Shown in pieces: positions 1 to 8,947 of a stretch of DNA of 64,000 nucleotides (position 1 is the first letter of the stretch; every line of letters begins with the position of its first letter). The DNA is from G963704535 sp963704535 (GTDB lineage: Bacteria > Chloroflexota > Chloroflexia > Chloroflexales > Roseiflexaceae). Position numbers and translations under genes: made by a program. The stretch spans positions 3,534,001-3,598,000 of the forward strand of contig OY969916.1 of assembly GCA_963704535.1 (NCBI GenBank), read 5' to 3'. The notes below the pieces were generated by a model. It did no database searches. It saw only the letters and a list, made by a program, of their open reading frames with translations, and was not told the origin of the DNA.

Positions 1-429
1 GTGACCCGCCCGCTCGATCTCGCTAAGGCCCGCGAAGAGGGCTGGTACCGCGTGCCGCTGGGGCGCGCGCCGCGGGCGCTGCATGCCGAGTACCTGGCGT
101 TCTACCTGACGGCCGCGTTTGGCGCCCAGCGCTGGGCGGTGCGCTGGCTGGCGGCCGTGCGCTCGGTCGGCCTGGCCACGCGCGCCGCGCTGCTGCCCGA
201 CGAGCCGGCGCACCCGCGCGCGACCGAGCGCTACTACCGCTTCGCATTGGGGCCGCTGTGGGCGCTGCCGGCGCCAGTTCCCAGCCGGCGGCTGCGGCGC
301 CTCACCTTCATTCCCACCACCTTCGGCCAGCTCCTGCGCGCCCGCGATGTCGCCGAGCTGTGGCGCCCGGCCGAGGACGCCGGCGCGGCCTGGGAGGGGC
401 TGTGGGGCGCCGGCGTCAACCGGCGTTGA
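1..429 (+). CDS. Hypothetical protein, possibly 5'-truncated
   Basis: The frame is open from base 1, where a GTG happens to sit, so the true start may lie outside the window. The visible part is 142 residues, rich in Arg, Ala and Trp, with no signal peptide or membrane segment. A segment near the C-terminus (LTFIPTTFGQLL) looks like a conserved core, but I do not recognise the family. Codon use is strongly GC-biased like the other chromosomal genes, which supports real coding. It ends before a short spacer and a dehydrogenase remnant. Function unknown. Confidence 0.55.
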   Translation: MTRPLDLAKAREEGWYRVPLGRAPRALHAEYLAFYLTAAFGAQRWAVRWLAAVRSVGLATRAALLPDEPAHPRATERYYRFALGPLWALPAPVPSRRLRRLTFIPTTFGQLLRARDVAELWRPAEDAGAAWEGLWGAGVNRR

Positions 430-510
430 GCGCCGCCTTTTGAGACTCTTTTGAGACCCCCCGGCTAGAGTATAGATGCGTACGGCCTCGCTTCGGAGGG
501 ACAAAGCATC

Positions 511-780
511 AGCACAGCGGCCAACCTGCGCTCCAAGCGACTGTTAAGCGATGGGCGAAGGAGACTTCAGCATCTCCTGGTCGGACAGAAGATCTGTGAC
601 ATTATCGAGAGCGGCACCTGGCAACTGCGGCATCCGATTGGACCTGATGCCGAGCCCTTCCTGCAATGGCGTGCCTCCATGACCGACGAGCAGTGGATTG
701 ACTGGGGCGCTGCTGACGATGCCACGTGGTACCAAAGCGTCGAGCGCGACTTCGGCCTGAACGCGCGGCTAGGGGAGTAA
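511..780 (+). pseudogene. Remnant of a short-chain dehydrogenase/reductase, C-terminal part only
   Basis: Frame 1 reads without a stop to a TAA at 778-780 but has no convincing start codon. The translation ends with LRHPIGPDAEPFL, then DEQWIDWGA and RDFGL, which resembles the C-terminal tail of SDR-family oxidoreductases in related bacteria. The Rossmann glycine motif and the Tyr-x-x-x-Lys catalytic motif are absent, so only about 80 C-terminal residues survive. The family assignment rests on recall of the tail pattern and is moderately certain; the absence of the catalytic part is directly visible. Confidence 0.45.
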
Positions 781-802
781 TACCAAATCGCATTCTGCTG
801 TA

Positions 803-856
803 TAAAAAAGGGGAGGCGTGGAGGGGCCGCCCTGCACAGAAAACCTCCCCCATGCT
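803..856. repeat. Divergent palindromic repeat ahead of the P450 gene
   Basis: Contains GGGGAGGCGTGGAGGGGCCGCCC followed by AAAACCTCCCCC, a diverged copy of the G-run/C-run palindromes seen through the window. It lies between the dehydrogenase remnant and the P450 gene. The stretch 890-925 just downstream is built of the words CTCCAATCTCT and CATCTCTAATCTCT, also found near 50.1 kb. Confidence 0.5.
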
Positions 857-939
857 TCTACGCGAGAACGCGACTTGGTATAAGGGCTCGTCGCTCAATC
901 TCCAATCTCTCATCTCTAATCTCTAAAAGAGGAGGACAT

Positions 940-2256
940 ATGACCCAGCACACACCCTCCCTGTACGACCGGCTTGGCGGCGTGTATAACATCGCTGATG
1001 ATCCTTCCAACGTTGCCAAGGACGCCGCACCGCACATAGAAGATGATCCGTTCAACTTTGCCAAGTACGCCGACCCGTACCCGAACTACCGACGTGTACG
1101 CGAAACGACGCCCGTCTACTGGAGCCAGCTGCTCGGCAGTTGGGTGCTGACGCGCTACGCTGATGTCAAGGCCGCCCTGCTGGACCAGCGGCTGTCGGCC
1201 GCCCTGACCCGCGAGGCCCAGGCGGCGCAGCTCTCCGAGGACCTGCGCCGCCAGCTCGCGCCGGTTGACGAGCTTTTGGGACGCTGGGTGCTCTTTCAGG
1301 ATAACCCCGCTCACCGGCGGCTGCGCCACGCGCTGTCCGGCGCCTTCACCTCGCGCGTTATGGAGCAACTGCGGCCACGTATCCAGACGCTCGCCGACGA
1401 GCTGATCGATGCAGCGCGCGGGCGCGGGGAGCTGGATCTAGTGGCAGACTTCGCGCTGCGGCTGCCGGCGATGGTGATCGCCGAGTTGCTGGGTGTGCCC
1501 AGCACCGAGTACCAGCGCTTCCAGCACTGGGTTCACACCATTGCGTTGTACTTTGCGATCGGTTCGCTCGGCAATGTTGTGACGATCGCCGCGCTCCGCG
1601 AGACAGTCGAGCAGATGGCAGACTACATGCGCGAGATTGTGGACGATCACCGTCGTGTGCCCAGAGATGATCTGATCGGCAACCTGATCGCGCTTGAGCA
1701 GCAAGGCGAGCGGTTGAGCGAGATCGAGATCCTGTCACAGTGCATGCTCCTGCTCCATGGCGGGTACGAGTCGACAATGAATACGATCAGCAGCGGCATG
1801 CTCCACATCCTACGCGACCCCGAGCAGCAGCACCTGCTTGGCGAGAACCCCAGCCTAGCCGGTGCTGCTGTCGAGGAGACGATGCGCTACGAGCCGGCCT
1901 TTCAGTTCGTGGCGCGCGTCGCAATGCTCGATCTCGATATCGCAGGCCAGGCGATCCGGGCCGGCCAACAGATCGTGTGCGTGCTGGGCGCGGCCAACCG
2001 CGACCCGGCGCAGTTTGCCGAGCCGGACCGCTTTGACATTCAACGCCACCCCAATCCACACATCGCCTTTGGGCATGGCCCGCATTTCTGCATCGGGGCG
2101 GCACTGGCCCGCATGGAAGGTCAGGTCGCTTTCAACACGCTCTTGCGCCGCCTGGGCGATCTCCAGCTTGCGAGCGATACGCCGGCATGGCGGCCCGCAT
2201 TTGGCGTGCGCTCCCTGGAGACGCTGCCGGTAACGTTTTCCAGCGTGGGGCCGTGA
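940..2256 (+). CDS. Cytochrome P450
   Basis: A 438-residue soluble bacterial P450 that would use O2 and electrons from a ferredoxin/reductase to oxidise a small organic substrate; the substrate cannot be read from sequence. Visible motifs are the I-helix GGYESTMN (a variant of the usual AGHETT, with Tyr for His), the K-helix ExxR as ETMR, EPDRF, and the heme loop FGHGPHFCIG, whose Cys is the heme ligand. Length fits class I P450s. The ATG at 940 follows a strong GAGGAGG site. No ferredoxin or reductase gene adjoins it; a 2Fe-2S ferredoxin lies at 33.3 kb. It ends 6 bases from the convergent beta-lactamase-like gene. Confidence 0.95.
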   Translation: MTQHTPSLYDRLGGVYNIADDPSNVAKDAAPHIEDDPFNFAKYADPYPNYRRVRETTPVYWSQLLGSWVLTRYADVKAALLDQRLSAALTREAQAAQLSEDLRRQLAPVDELLGRWVLFQDNPAHRRLRHALSGAFTSRVMEQLRPRIQTLADELIDAARGRGELDLVADFALRLPAMVIAELLGVPSTEYQRFQHWVHTIALYFAIGSLGNVVTIAALRETVEQMADYMREIVDDHRRVPRDDLIGNLIALEQQGERLSEIEILSQCMLLLHGGYESTMNTISSGMLHILRDPEQQHLLGENPSLAGAAVEETMRYEPAFQFVARVAMLDLDIAGQAIRAGQQIVCVLGAANRDPAQFAEPDRFDIQRHPNPHIAFGHGPHFCIGAALARMEGQVAFNTLLRRLGDLQLASDTPAWRPAFGVRSLETLPVTFSSVGP

Positions 2257-2696
2257 TACGCTCTAGCTTTCGGCGACGGCCTTTGTGACAATCCCGGCAA
2301 CCCGTTCAGCAGTCTCGAAACTGGGCGCGAGCCGGTTCTTGGTCAAGGCGAACGCAATCCCGCTCGCCCTATCAGCATACGCGTGGCTTCCGCCGACGCC
2401 CCCAACCCCGAAGAAGCTCTGGGTGTCTTGCGCGTTCGACATGAGTTGTCCGACCGAGTAGCCGAGCCCCCACGCGCTGGGAAATCCGAAGATCTGGTCG
2501 ATGCCGCTCATCGCCACCGCAGATACGTCGCGCAGCCGTTGTGGCGAGATCAGCCTCACGCCGTCAACTTCGCCCAGCAGCGCGGCGTACATGCGTGCCA
2601 CGGCGCGAGCGGTCACGGTGCCGCCGGCCGGGATGGTGGCGCTTAGCACGTCGGCGCGGTTGCCATATGCGGCGGTCGTGCATTCCGCCGGCCCTA

Positions 2697-3894
2697 GTAG
2701 CTCGCCACAGTGATTATGCAGGATACAGACGATCCAGCTTCGTGCGGGCGCTGTCGCTGGTAAAGCGCCAGTCAATCGTCGCCTTGGCCCCATTCCGGCG
2801 CTCGGCCCAGGCGGCACTCTCACATCGCAGGGTTTGCTGGTCGGGAATGCGCTGATCCAAGCATTGGTTCGCCAGCACCGACAGTTCGATCTCGGCCATG
2901 TTCAGCCAACTTCCGTGCTTGGGGGTGTGATGTATCTCGAACTTGCGCGCAATCCGCCGTGCCTCACTGGCATCAAACACCTCATACAAGCTTGCCAGTG
3001 TATGGGTGTTAAGGTTGTCCATCACCAATCGAATACGTTCCGCATCGGGAAAATGCACGTCGACCAGCTCTTTCAAGACATGGGCGAAATCCAACGTACC
3101 ACGCCGCTGTGTCACTTTGACATGCCGCCATCCACGCTCAGGGCAGGCGATCATGTAAAGGTTGCAGGTGCCTTCACGCTTATACTCATAATCATGCCGC
3201 TCGGCGCGACCAGGTGCGGCTGGTATGATCTCGCGCACCTCGCTGATCAGTTGCACCGAGCGCTCATCGACACAAACCCGTGGGCGTTTGGGATCTTGCG
3301 GCTCGGCATACAACTCCAGCACATCCTCCATCTGGCAGACAAACTCGGCGCTGACCGTAGGGATCACCCATTCCTCGACTTGCCAGGGCTTGAGGATGTT
3401 TTTTTAACGTCCGCCGCACCGTTTCATCCGAAATCGAGTCCACGATGCCCAGTTGGACCACCTCGTCGGCCAATAATTGCATGGTCCAGCGCGCCTGTCC
3501 AGTGGGTGCAGCGCTACAGGTGATGGCGATCAGGTGCGCTTCTTGCTTCATGTCGAGCTTGCGCTTGGCGCCTGGACGCGGGCGTTCCTCCAACGCGCCC
3601 TCTAGATTGTCTTCCACGAACCGGCGCCGCAGCCGCTCAACCGTTGTGCGGGCGACGTGCAAGGATTGGGCAATGACATCATCTGTCGTGCCCGCATCAG
3701 CGTGCAGCAGGATATGTGCGCGCGTGAGCTTGCGGGCGGATAAGGTTCCCTTCTTGACCAGATCGTGCAACGTCTGCCGCTCGTCGTCAGTTAACGTAAC
3801 GATATATCGTTTGTGCATGCTGTCCTCCTGTCCGCGATATGCCACCAGCATAGTTGACAGAGGGACATCCTGCAAATCTATTGTGGCGGACCAC
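2697..3894 (-). mobile_element. IS630-family insertion sequence
   Basis: The element is 1198 bases, bounded by imperfect inverted repeats: the left end begins GTAGCTCGCCACAG and the right end, read from outside in, begins GTGGTCCGCCACAA. It is flanked on both sides by TA (2695-2696 and 3895-3896), the target duplication expected of the IS630/Tc1 group. It carries a single transposase gene in two frames on the minus strand. It interrupts the beta-lactamase-like gene precisely. Element boundaries and TA duplication are seen directly; family placement comes from the transposase. Confidence 0.93.
2714..3818 (-). CDS. IS630-family transposase, two frames (orfA/orfB)
   Basis: The first frame starts at 3818 (ATG behind AGGAGG) and encodes a helix-turn-helix DNA-binding region ending in VRRTLKK. 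The second frame, ending at 2714, carries the DDE catalytic core: CVDERS, RLVMDNLNTH and NMAEIE supply Asp, Asp and Glu. The change of frame falls at a run of seven A residues (coding strand, near 3402-3408); dropping one A gives one reading of about 367 residues with a typical IS630 layout. Programmed slippage at the A run is known in IS630 relatives and would yield the fused protein; an inactivating indel is the alternative. Confidence 0.88.
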
Positions 3895-4590
3895 TAGCTT
3901 GAGCAGCGGCGAGTTCGCAGACATCTCCATCGCGGCGGCCATCTCTGGTGGGATTGGGGCATCCTCTAGCCGGGCCAGCCTGCCCTGCTCGGCCTTCGGA
4001 ACGGCGAAGAAGAGCTGATCGGCGACCCCCAGCGGCCCGGCCACTTCCTCCCGCAGAACCTGCGAGAGCGGTTTGCCGCTTGCCCGGCGCACAATCTCCC
4101 CAATGATGTAGCCAAATGTCACGGCGTGATAGCCGATCTTGGTGCCCGGCTCCCACCAGGGCTCGGCGTCGGCGATGATCGCGCACATCTTGTCCCAATC
4201 GCACATATCCTCCACGGTCAGGCCGGGCGGCAGGCCGGGCACGCCGACCGACTGGCTGAGCGCGTGCCGCACGGTCGCCTTTTCCTTGCCGTGAGCGCCA
4301 AACTCCGGCCACAACTCGACAATCGGTAAGTCGTAGTCGAGGACACCGCGCTCGGCCAGCACATGGACCACGGTCGCGGCCACGCCCTTGCCGACCGAGA
4401 AGCTAAAGAACGGCGTATCGGATGTGACCGGACGGCCGGTTGCCACCTCGGCGATGCCTGCGACGGCGTCGACCACCAGCTTGCCGTTGCGGTACACCGC
4501 GACCTGTAGGCCCCGCTCGGCTCCAGACTCGACCAGCTCGTCAATGGCTTGCTGAACTTGCTGCTGAATGTCGCTCATGTTCAATCTCCT

Positions 4591-4797
4591 CCTTTTTACA
4601 ATCTGGATGGGGGAGACTGAGGGGGCTGCCCCCTCAACCCCCCTTTTCCCAGAACTGTAAAGCACCTTTTTACAATCTGGGAGGGGGAGACTGAGGGGGC
4701 TGCCCCTCAACCCCCCTTTTCCCAGAACTGTAAAGCACCTTTTTACAATCTGGGAGGGGGAGACTGAGGGGGCTGCCCCTCAACCCCCCTTTTCCGT
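4591..4797. repeat. Three tandem copies of a palindromic repeat (family A)
   Basis: A unit of about 73-74 bases is repeated three times, each with TTTTTACAATCTGG, a GGGGGAGACTGAGGGGG arm and a complementary CCCCTCAACCCCCC arm, ending near CAGAACTGTAAAGCAC. Each unit can fold into a strong hairpin. They fill the gap between the divergent beta-lactamase-like and nucleotidyltransferase-like genes. The leftward gene starts at 4578 just outside the first unit. Confidence 0.85.
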
Positions 4798-4841
4798 TGA
4801 CATCAATTAGTCGTTCGGCGGAGTCCCAAATCGACAGGAGT

Positions 4842-4871
4842 TTGAGGCTTATTTTGTGCCTCTGCTATACT
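4842..4871 (+). promoter_or_regulatory. Putative sigma-70-type promoter
   Basis: TTGAGG at 4842-4847 and TATACT at 4866-4871 are 18 bases apart, followed by an AGGAG site at 4891 and the ATG at 4903. This is a plausible housekeeping promoter for the nucleotidyltransferase-like gene. Sequence match only. Confidence 0.5.
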
Positions 4872-4902
4872 CTACTCAGTTCATCTACATAGGAGACTTC
4901 CA

Positions 4903-5991
4903 ATGCCGACGCAGGAAACAAAACCGACCGATCTGAGCGGGAGCAGCGCAGTCCTGCCTGTTGGGGAGGTCGTAGAGATTGTTCGTGAGTGGGTAGACCT
5001 CCATGCACGCCACCTGCCCGATTTTGCCGGCGCGTATCTATGGGGTGGGATCACGGCGTTGCCGGCGGAGGCGCCGTTTCACCTGTACCGTGATGTCGAT
5101 GTCGTCGTGGTGTTCACCAAGGATGCACCAGATGCCGAGTCGGAGGTGTTCTACCGTGGTGTCATGCTGGAGGTGATCTCCAAGGATCTCGCAGCCCACC
5201 AGGACGCGGAGGTCGTGCTGGCCGACCCCAGCCATGGCCCGAACATGGCCACGACGCAGATCCTGGCCGACCCTACCGGGAGCCTCGTACCACTGCAACA
5301 GGCTGTCGCAGCGAACTATGGCCGGCGCCGCTGGATACGCGCACGCTGCGAGGCGGAAAAGCTATCGGCAGAACAGCAACTCGCCGCGATGCGCCAAGTG
5401 TCCAATCCCGTAAACAGCCAAGAGCCTCTATGGCTTGTGTGGTTCTTGCTTAATGCGCTCAGTGGCCTGCTTGCCGTCGCTCAACTCAAACGCCCTACCA
5501 CCCGGCGCACATTATCCTTGTTGGGGGACCTGCTCGACGAACAAGGACGGCCCGACCTGCACGAGGCAGCAGTCACGTTGTGGGGGTCTGCACATCTGAG
5601 CCGGGCTGACGTTCAGGCAATGCTGGACCAGAGCGTGGTCGCCTTTGACCGATCGGTCGAGGTCTATCAAACGCCCACGCCCTATGGTTTCACGATCCGT
5701 GCCCATTTGCGGCCCTACCTGGCCGAAGCAACTCAGGAGCTGATCGACGAAGGAAATCATCGGGAAGCGATGTTTTGGATCATGACACTCGCCACCGAAT
5801 CTTATCTTGTGCTCCAGAATGATGCTCCTGATGCGGAGAAACCAGTGTTCGCGGCCCAGTTACAAGCAATGCTCGACGCTCTGGGGTATACATCAGCCGA
5901 GACGTGGGCAGAGCGCGTGGCCGCCGCCGAGCGTTTGGCGCAGGAGATCTACCCGATCGCCGACGCGCTTGTCGCGCTTCATCCTGAATAG
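4903..5991 (+). CDS. Nucleotidyltransferase-fold protein of unknown substrate
   Basis: A 362-residue soluble protein. Residues about 45-75 have the pattern WGGITALPA followed by DVDVVVVF, which matches the Pol-beta-type nucleotidyltransferase signature (hG[GS] then DhDh), with a possible third acidic residue in MLEVISKD. The remaining roughly 250 residues are helical and resemble the C-terminal helical domains of aminoglycoside/kanamycin-type nucleotidyltransferases, but I see no basis for naming an antibiotic or tRNA substrate. The ATG follows AGGAG. The gene overlaps the convergent DUF5946 gene by 13 bases. Fold assignment is inferred from motif spacing. Confidence 0.75.
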   Translation: MPTQETKPTDLSGSSAVLPVGEVVEIVREWVDLHARHLPDFAGAYLWGGITALPAEAPFHLYRDVDVVVVFTKDAPDAESEVFYRGVMLEVISKDLAAHQDAEVVLADPSHGPNMATTQILADPTGSLVPLQQAVAANYGRRRWIRARCEAEKLSAEQQLAAMRQVSNPVNSQEPLWLVWFLLNALSGLLAVAQLKRPTTRRTLSLLGDLLDEQGRPDLHEAAVTLWGSAHLSRADVQAMLDQSVVAFDRSVEVYQTPTPYGFTIRAHLRPYLAEATQELIDEGNHREAMFWIMTLATESYLVLQNDAPDAEKPVFAAQLQAMLDALGYTSAETWAERVAAAERLAQEIYPIADALVALHPE

Positions 5992-6434
5992 GGGTAAACT
6001 CTCTCGGCTCGGATGGTCGCCGCCCACGCTCGTACCCGTTCGGCAGCACCCTTGGGATGATCGGGCAGGTAGACATCCGCGATCGTCATGCGCCATTGGT
6101 GCAGCCGGGGCTGACGCTCTGCCTCCGGCTTGAGCACCCGCGTCGCGCCTGCGGCGACCTTCCCGACGCGCCGCCGGACCTCCACGAGGGCGAGACCCTG
6201 ATCCAGGTGCTCGATAAAGACCGTGCGCAAGCCCGCCAGCGCCGCATCAGTAAACTGAGCCGGGTGTTGCAGATTAAAGGATGCGACCGTCAGGAAGTGC
6301 TCGGCCAGCAGTTCGGGATCTTGAGATTCCCAGGCCAGTACCCCCCCAAGCATCTCCCAGCAGGTCATGCCATTCACTCTGGGCGCGCTGCACTCTGGAC
6401 AATGCGCTTCTTGCGATGGTATCTGCTCGTTCAT
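5979..6434 (-). CDS. DUF5946 family protein
   Basis: 151 residues with an N-terminal CPECSAPRVNGMTCWE segment (a zinc-ribbon-like Cys set), a central region ending in ASFNLQHPAQFTD (the conserved QHP), and a C-terminal WRMTIADVY segment. This order matches the DUF5946 family, whose function is unknown. The start at 6434 is preceded by GAGGAG. It converges on, and overlaps by 13 bases, the upstream nucleotidyltransferase-like gene. Confidence 0.8.
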   Translation of the reverse strand: MNEQIPSQEAHCPECSAPRVNGMTCWEMLGGVLAWESQDPELLAEHFLTVASFNLQHPAQFTDAALAGLRTVFIEHLDQGLALVEVRRRVGKVAAGATRVLKPEAERQPRLHQWRMTIADVYLPDHPKGAAERVRAWAATIRAERVYPYSG

Positions 6435-6449
6435 GGCTCCTCGTCGTCA

Positions 6450-6508
6450 TGTTTGAAAGGGGGAGTTTGAGGGGTCGCCCCTCAAGAAGCCCCTTTTCCA
6501 ACTCCAGT
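6450..6508. repeat. Palindromic repeat, family A
   Basis: GAAAGGGGGAGTTTGAGGGG is followed directly by the complementary CCCCTCAAGAAGCCCCTTTTC, making one hairpin-forming unit just upstream of the DUF5946 start. Confidence 0.8.
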
Positions 6509-6544
6509 AGGAATGCTATAATCCTCGCTCCACTATAACATTTC

Positions 6545-6712
6545 TAAGAGACTGCCTGAAAAGGTTGATTTGTCGCCGAAGCTTCGTGGTGGAAAGGGGT
6601 TCTTGAGGGGGCTGCCCCCTCAAACTCCCCCTTTTCAGACAGCCTCTAAATCATTTGGAAAGTGGGTCGGCTTTTCTGTGGGGCTTCCCCACACCCCCTT
6701 TTCAACCGAGGC
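6545..6712. repeat. Composite of a family A element with terminal inverted repeats and a partial family B element
   Basis: 6545-6648 is a complete family A element: AAGAGACTGCCTGAAAAG at the left is matched by CTTTTCAGACAGCCTCT at the right, with the G-run/C-run palindrome inside. It abuts 6649-6712, the inner part of a family B element (ATCATTTGGAAAGTGGG, GTGGGG/CCCCAC palindrome) that lacks its outer ends. The hyuA start codon at 6717 lies 4 bases beyond, so hyuA's leader is repeat sequence. Confidence 0.8.
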
Positions 6713-6716
6713 CGAA

Positions 6717-8804
6717 ATGATAGAGCAACGATACCGTGTTGGCGTGGATATTGGCGGCACATTCACCGATCTGATCGTCGTGAACCAGCAGACTGGCGCG
6801 TTCGCCGTCGGCAAGGTGCTGACCACGCCCGACGACCCATCGCAGGCGGTCGAGACCGTGCTGGCCGAGACCTTTCGGCAGGCCGGCATTGCGCCGGCCG
6901 AGGTGCGGCATCTCGTCCACGGCACAACCCTGGTCACCAATGCCGTGATCGAGCGCAAAGGCGCGCCCACCGCGCTGCTGACGACGCAGGGCTTTCGTGA
7001 CAGCATCGAGATCGGGCGCGAGCAGCGCTACGATCTGTACGACTTGATGCTGGAACATCCGCGCCCGTTGGTGCCGCGGTATCTGCGCTTCGATGTGCCC
7101 CAGCGCACCCTGGCCGACGGCACGACACTGCGTGAGCTGGACGAGACCTACGTGGAGCGGCTGGCGCGTGAGCTGGCCGAGAACGGCATCGAAGCGGTCG
7201 CGATCGTCTTTCTGCACAGCTTCACCGACCCGGCTCCCGAGCGCGCGGCTCGCACTGCGCTGCTGCGGGCCGCGCCGGGCCTGCGAGTCTCGATCTCCTC
7301 GGACGTGGTGCCGGAGATCCGCGAGTTCGAGCGCGCCTCCACCACCATCGCCAATGTCTACGTGCAGGCGCACATCGAGCGCTACTTGCGCGAACTGGAG
7401 GCGCGCCTCCAGCGCCTTGGTTTCGACGGTCGGTTCTTCCTTATGCTCTCCAGCGGCGGTCTCGCCACCATCGACACCGCCGTGCGCTACCCCGTGCGGC
7501 TGCTCGAGTCCGGTCCGGCGGCGGGTGCGCTTGCCGCAACCATGTACGGTCGGGCGGCCGGCTACGTGGATCTCCTGTCGTTCGACATGGGCGGTACCAC
7601 CGCAAAACTGTGTGTCATCGACCAGGGGCGCCCGTTGATCGCGCACCAGTTCGAGGTCGATCGCAGGTATCGTTTCAAAAAAGGCTCTGGGCTGCCGATC
7701 ACGATCCCGGTGATCGAGATGATCGAGATCGGCACCGGCGGCGGCTCGATCGCGCGCGTCGACGCACTCGGGCTGCTCAAGGTCGGACCGGACTCGGCCG
7801 GCTCGGTCCCCGGGCCGGTATGCTACGGGCGCGGCGGTGCCGCGCCGACGGTAACGGACGCCGATCTGATCCTCGGCTATCTCGACCCGGCCTTCTTTCT
7901 CGGCGGGCAGATGCGGCTGGACGTGGAGGGGGCGCGACGGGCGATCCAGGAGCAGGTCGCCGACCCGCTGGGTGTGTCGGTCGAGGCGGCGGCCTGGGGC
8001 ATCCACCAGATCGCCAACGAGAATATGGCCAACGCGGCGCGTGTGCATACGCTGGAGCGCGGCAAAGACCCGCACCGCTTCCCGCTGTTTGCCTTCGGCG
8101 GCGCGGGGCCGGTCCACGCCTATCGGATCGCATTGTCGCTCGGCTCGCCCGCGCTCCTGGCGCCGCTCGGCGCGGGGGTGATCAGCGCGGTGGGGTTTCT
8201 CGCGGCCCCGCTGGCCTTCGACTTCGTACGCTCGTGGCGCGGGCAGCTCGACGCATTGGACTGGAAGAAAGCTAATGCCCTGCTGGCCGAGATGGAGGCC
8301 GAGGGTCATGCCCTGCTCGAAGCGTCGGGCGTGGCTCACGAGGCGATCAGCCACCGCCGCGAGGCGGATATGCGCTATGTTGGCCAGGGTCATGAGATTC
8401 GCGTGCCGCTGCCGGCCGGCCCGCTCGATGCCGCGCACGCTCCCGCGCTCGTGGCGGCGTTCGGGGCGGTCTATCGCGAGCTGTACGAGCGGCTCGGCCC
8501 GCCGGTGCCGATCGAGATCATCAACTGGCGCGTCGTCTCGTCGGGCCCCCAGCCCGACCTGAAGCTGCACGTCACGGCGCCGGCACCGAGCGGTGCGCGC
8601 GGGGCACTGAAGGGCCAGCGGCCGGCCTACTTCCCCGAGACCGGCGGCTTTGTCGCCACGCCGATCTACGATCGCTACCAACTGGCTCCCGGCGCCACGT
8701 TCGACGGCCCGGCGATTGTCGAGGAGCGCGAGTCGACGGTGATCGTCGGGCCGGGGGCGCACTGCCGGGTGGACGAGCAGTGGAACCTGATAGTTCAATT
8801 CTAA
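6717..8804 (+). CDS. hyuA: Hydantoinase/oxoprolinase family protein, A subunit
   Basis: A 695-residue protein with the ATP-binding hydantoinase A N-terminal domain (RVGVDIGGTFTDL) and the central Hydantoinase_A domain (SFDMGGTTAK; IGTGGGSIA; AFGGAGPVHA). These proteins work with HyuB to hydrolyse 5-membered cyclic amides such as N-methylhydantoin or 5-oxoproline using ATP. The ATG at 6717 is chosen because it begins the conserved MIEQRYRVGVDIGG start; the frame is open upstream, but that part is repeat-encoded. HyuB follows 143 bases downstream, separated by two repeat units. The exact substrate cannot be decided; acetone carboxylase subunits share this fold. Confidence 0.93.
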   Translation: MIEQRYRVGVDIGGTFTDLIVVNQQTGAFAVGKVLTTPDDPSQAVETVLAETFRQAGIAPAEVRHLVHGTTLVTNAVIERKGAPTALLTTQGFRDSIEIGREQRYDLYDLMLEHPRPLVPRYLRFDVPQRTLADGTTLRELDETYVERLARELAENGIEAVAIVFLHSFTDPAPERAARTALLRAAPGLRVSISSDVVPEIREFERASTTIANVYVQAHIERYLRELEARLQRLGFDGRFFLMLSSGGLATIDTAVRYPVRLLESGPAAGALAATMYGRAAGYVDLLSFDMGGTTAKLCVIDQGRPLIAHQFEVDRRYRFKKGSGLPITIPVIEMIEIGTGGGSIARVDALGLLKVGPDSAGSVPGPVCYGRGGAAPTVTDADLILGYLDPAFFLGGQMRLDVEGARRAIQEQVADPLGVSVEAAAWGIHQIANENMANAARVHTLERGKDPHRFPLFAFGGAGPVHAYRIALSLGSPALLAPLGAGVISAVGFLAAPLAFDFVRSWRGQLDALDWKKANALLAEMEAEGHALLEASGVAHEAISHRREADMRYVGQGHEIRVPLPAGPLDAAHAPALVAAFGAVYRELYERLGPPVPIEIINWRVVSSGPQPDLKLHVTAPAPSGARGALKGQRPAYFPETGGFVATPIYDRYQLAPGATFDGPAIVEERESTVIVGPGAHCRVDEQWNLIVQF

Positions 8805-8811
8805 GAAGGCG

Positions 8812-8945
8812 CCATTCTACTTTACAATGTGGGTGGGGGGAGACTGAGGGGGCAGCCCCCTCAAACCCCCTTTTTTTCAGAACTGTGTGGTGGGGGGAGA
8901 CTGAGAGGGCTGCCCCTCAAACCCCTTTTTTTCAGAACTGTAAAG
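8812..8945. repeat. Two tandem family A palindromes between hyuA and hyuB
   Basis: Two units with GGGGGGAGACTGAG and CCCCTCAAACCCC arms, each ending TTTTTTTCAGAACTGT, fill the hyuA-hyuB gap. Hairpins here may reduce read-through between the two subunit genes. Confidence 0.8.
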
Positions 8946-8947
8946 CC

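Larger units (their letters stand above)
2263..4578 (-). pseudogene. Class C beta-lactamase-like serine hydrolase, split by an IS630 element
   Basis: The N-terminal half (4578 down to 3895) and C-terminal half (2696 down to 2263) belong to one gene. Removing 1200 bases (element plus one TA copy) joins ...LLKL directly to GPAECTTAA... in the same frame, giving 371 residues, the usual size of the beta-lactamase/EstB/penicillin-binding family. The catalytic SxxK motif is visible as FSVGK near residue 60, and PWWEPGTKIGYH and GYSVG lie in the expected order. Such proteins act as esterases or lactamases. The start ATG at 4578 is preceded by a GGAG-type site. The gene is presumably inactive, and the insertion looks recent because neither half has decayed. 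Confidence 0.9.

Noticed and set aside
4579..4710. N-terminal extension of the beta-lactamase-like gene
   Set aside because: The extension is encoded by a family A repeat, and the ATG at 4578 has its own ribosome site and the conserved start.
6702..8798. A 698-residue open frame antisense to hyuA
   Set aside because: A shadow frame of a GC-rich gene; composition is Arg/His-rich with no recognisable domain.
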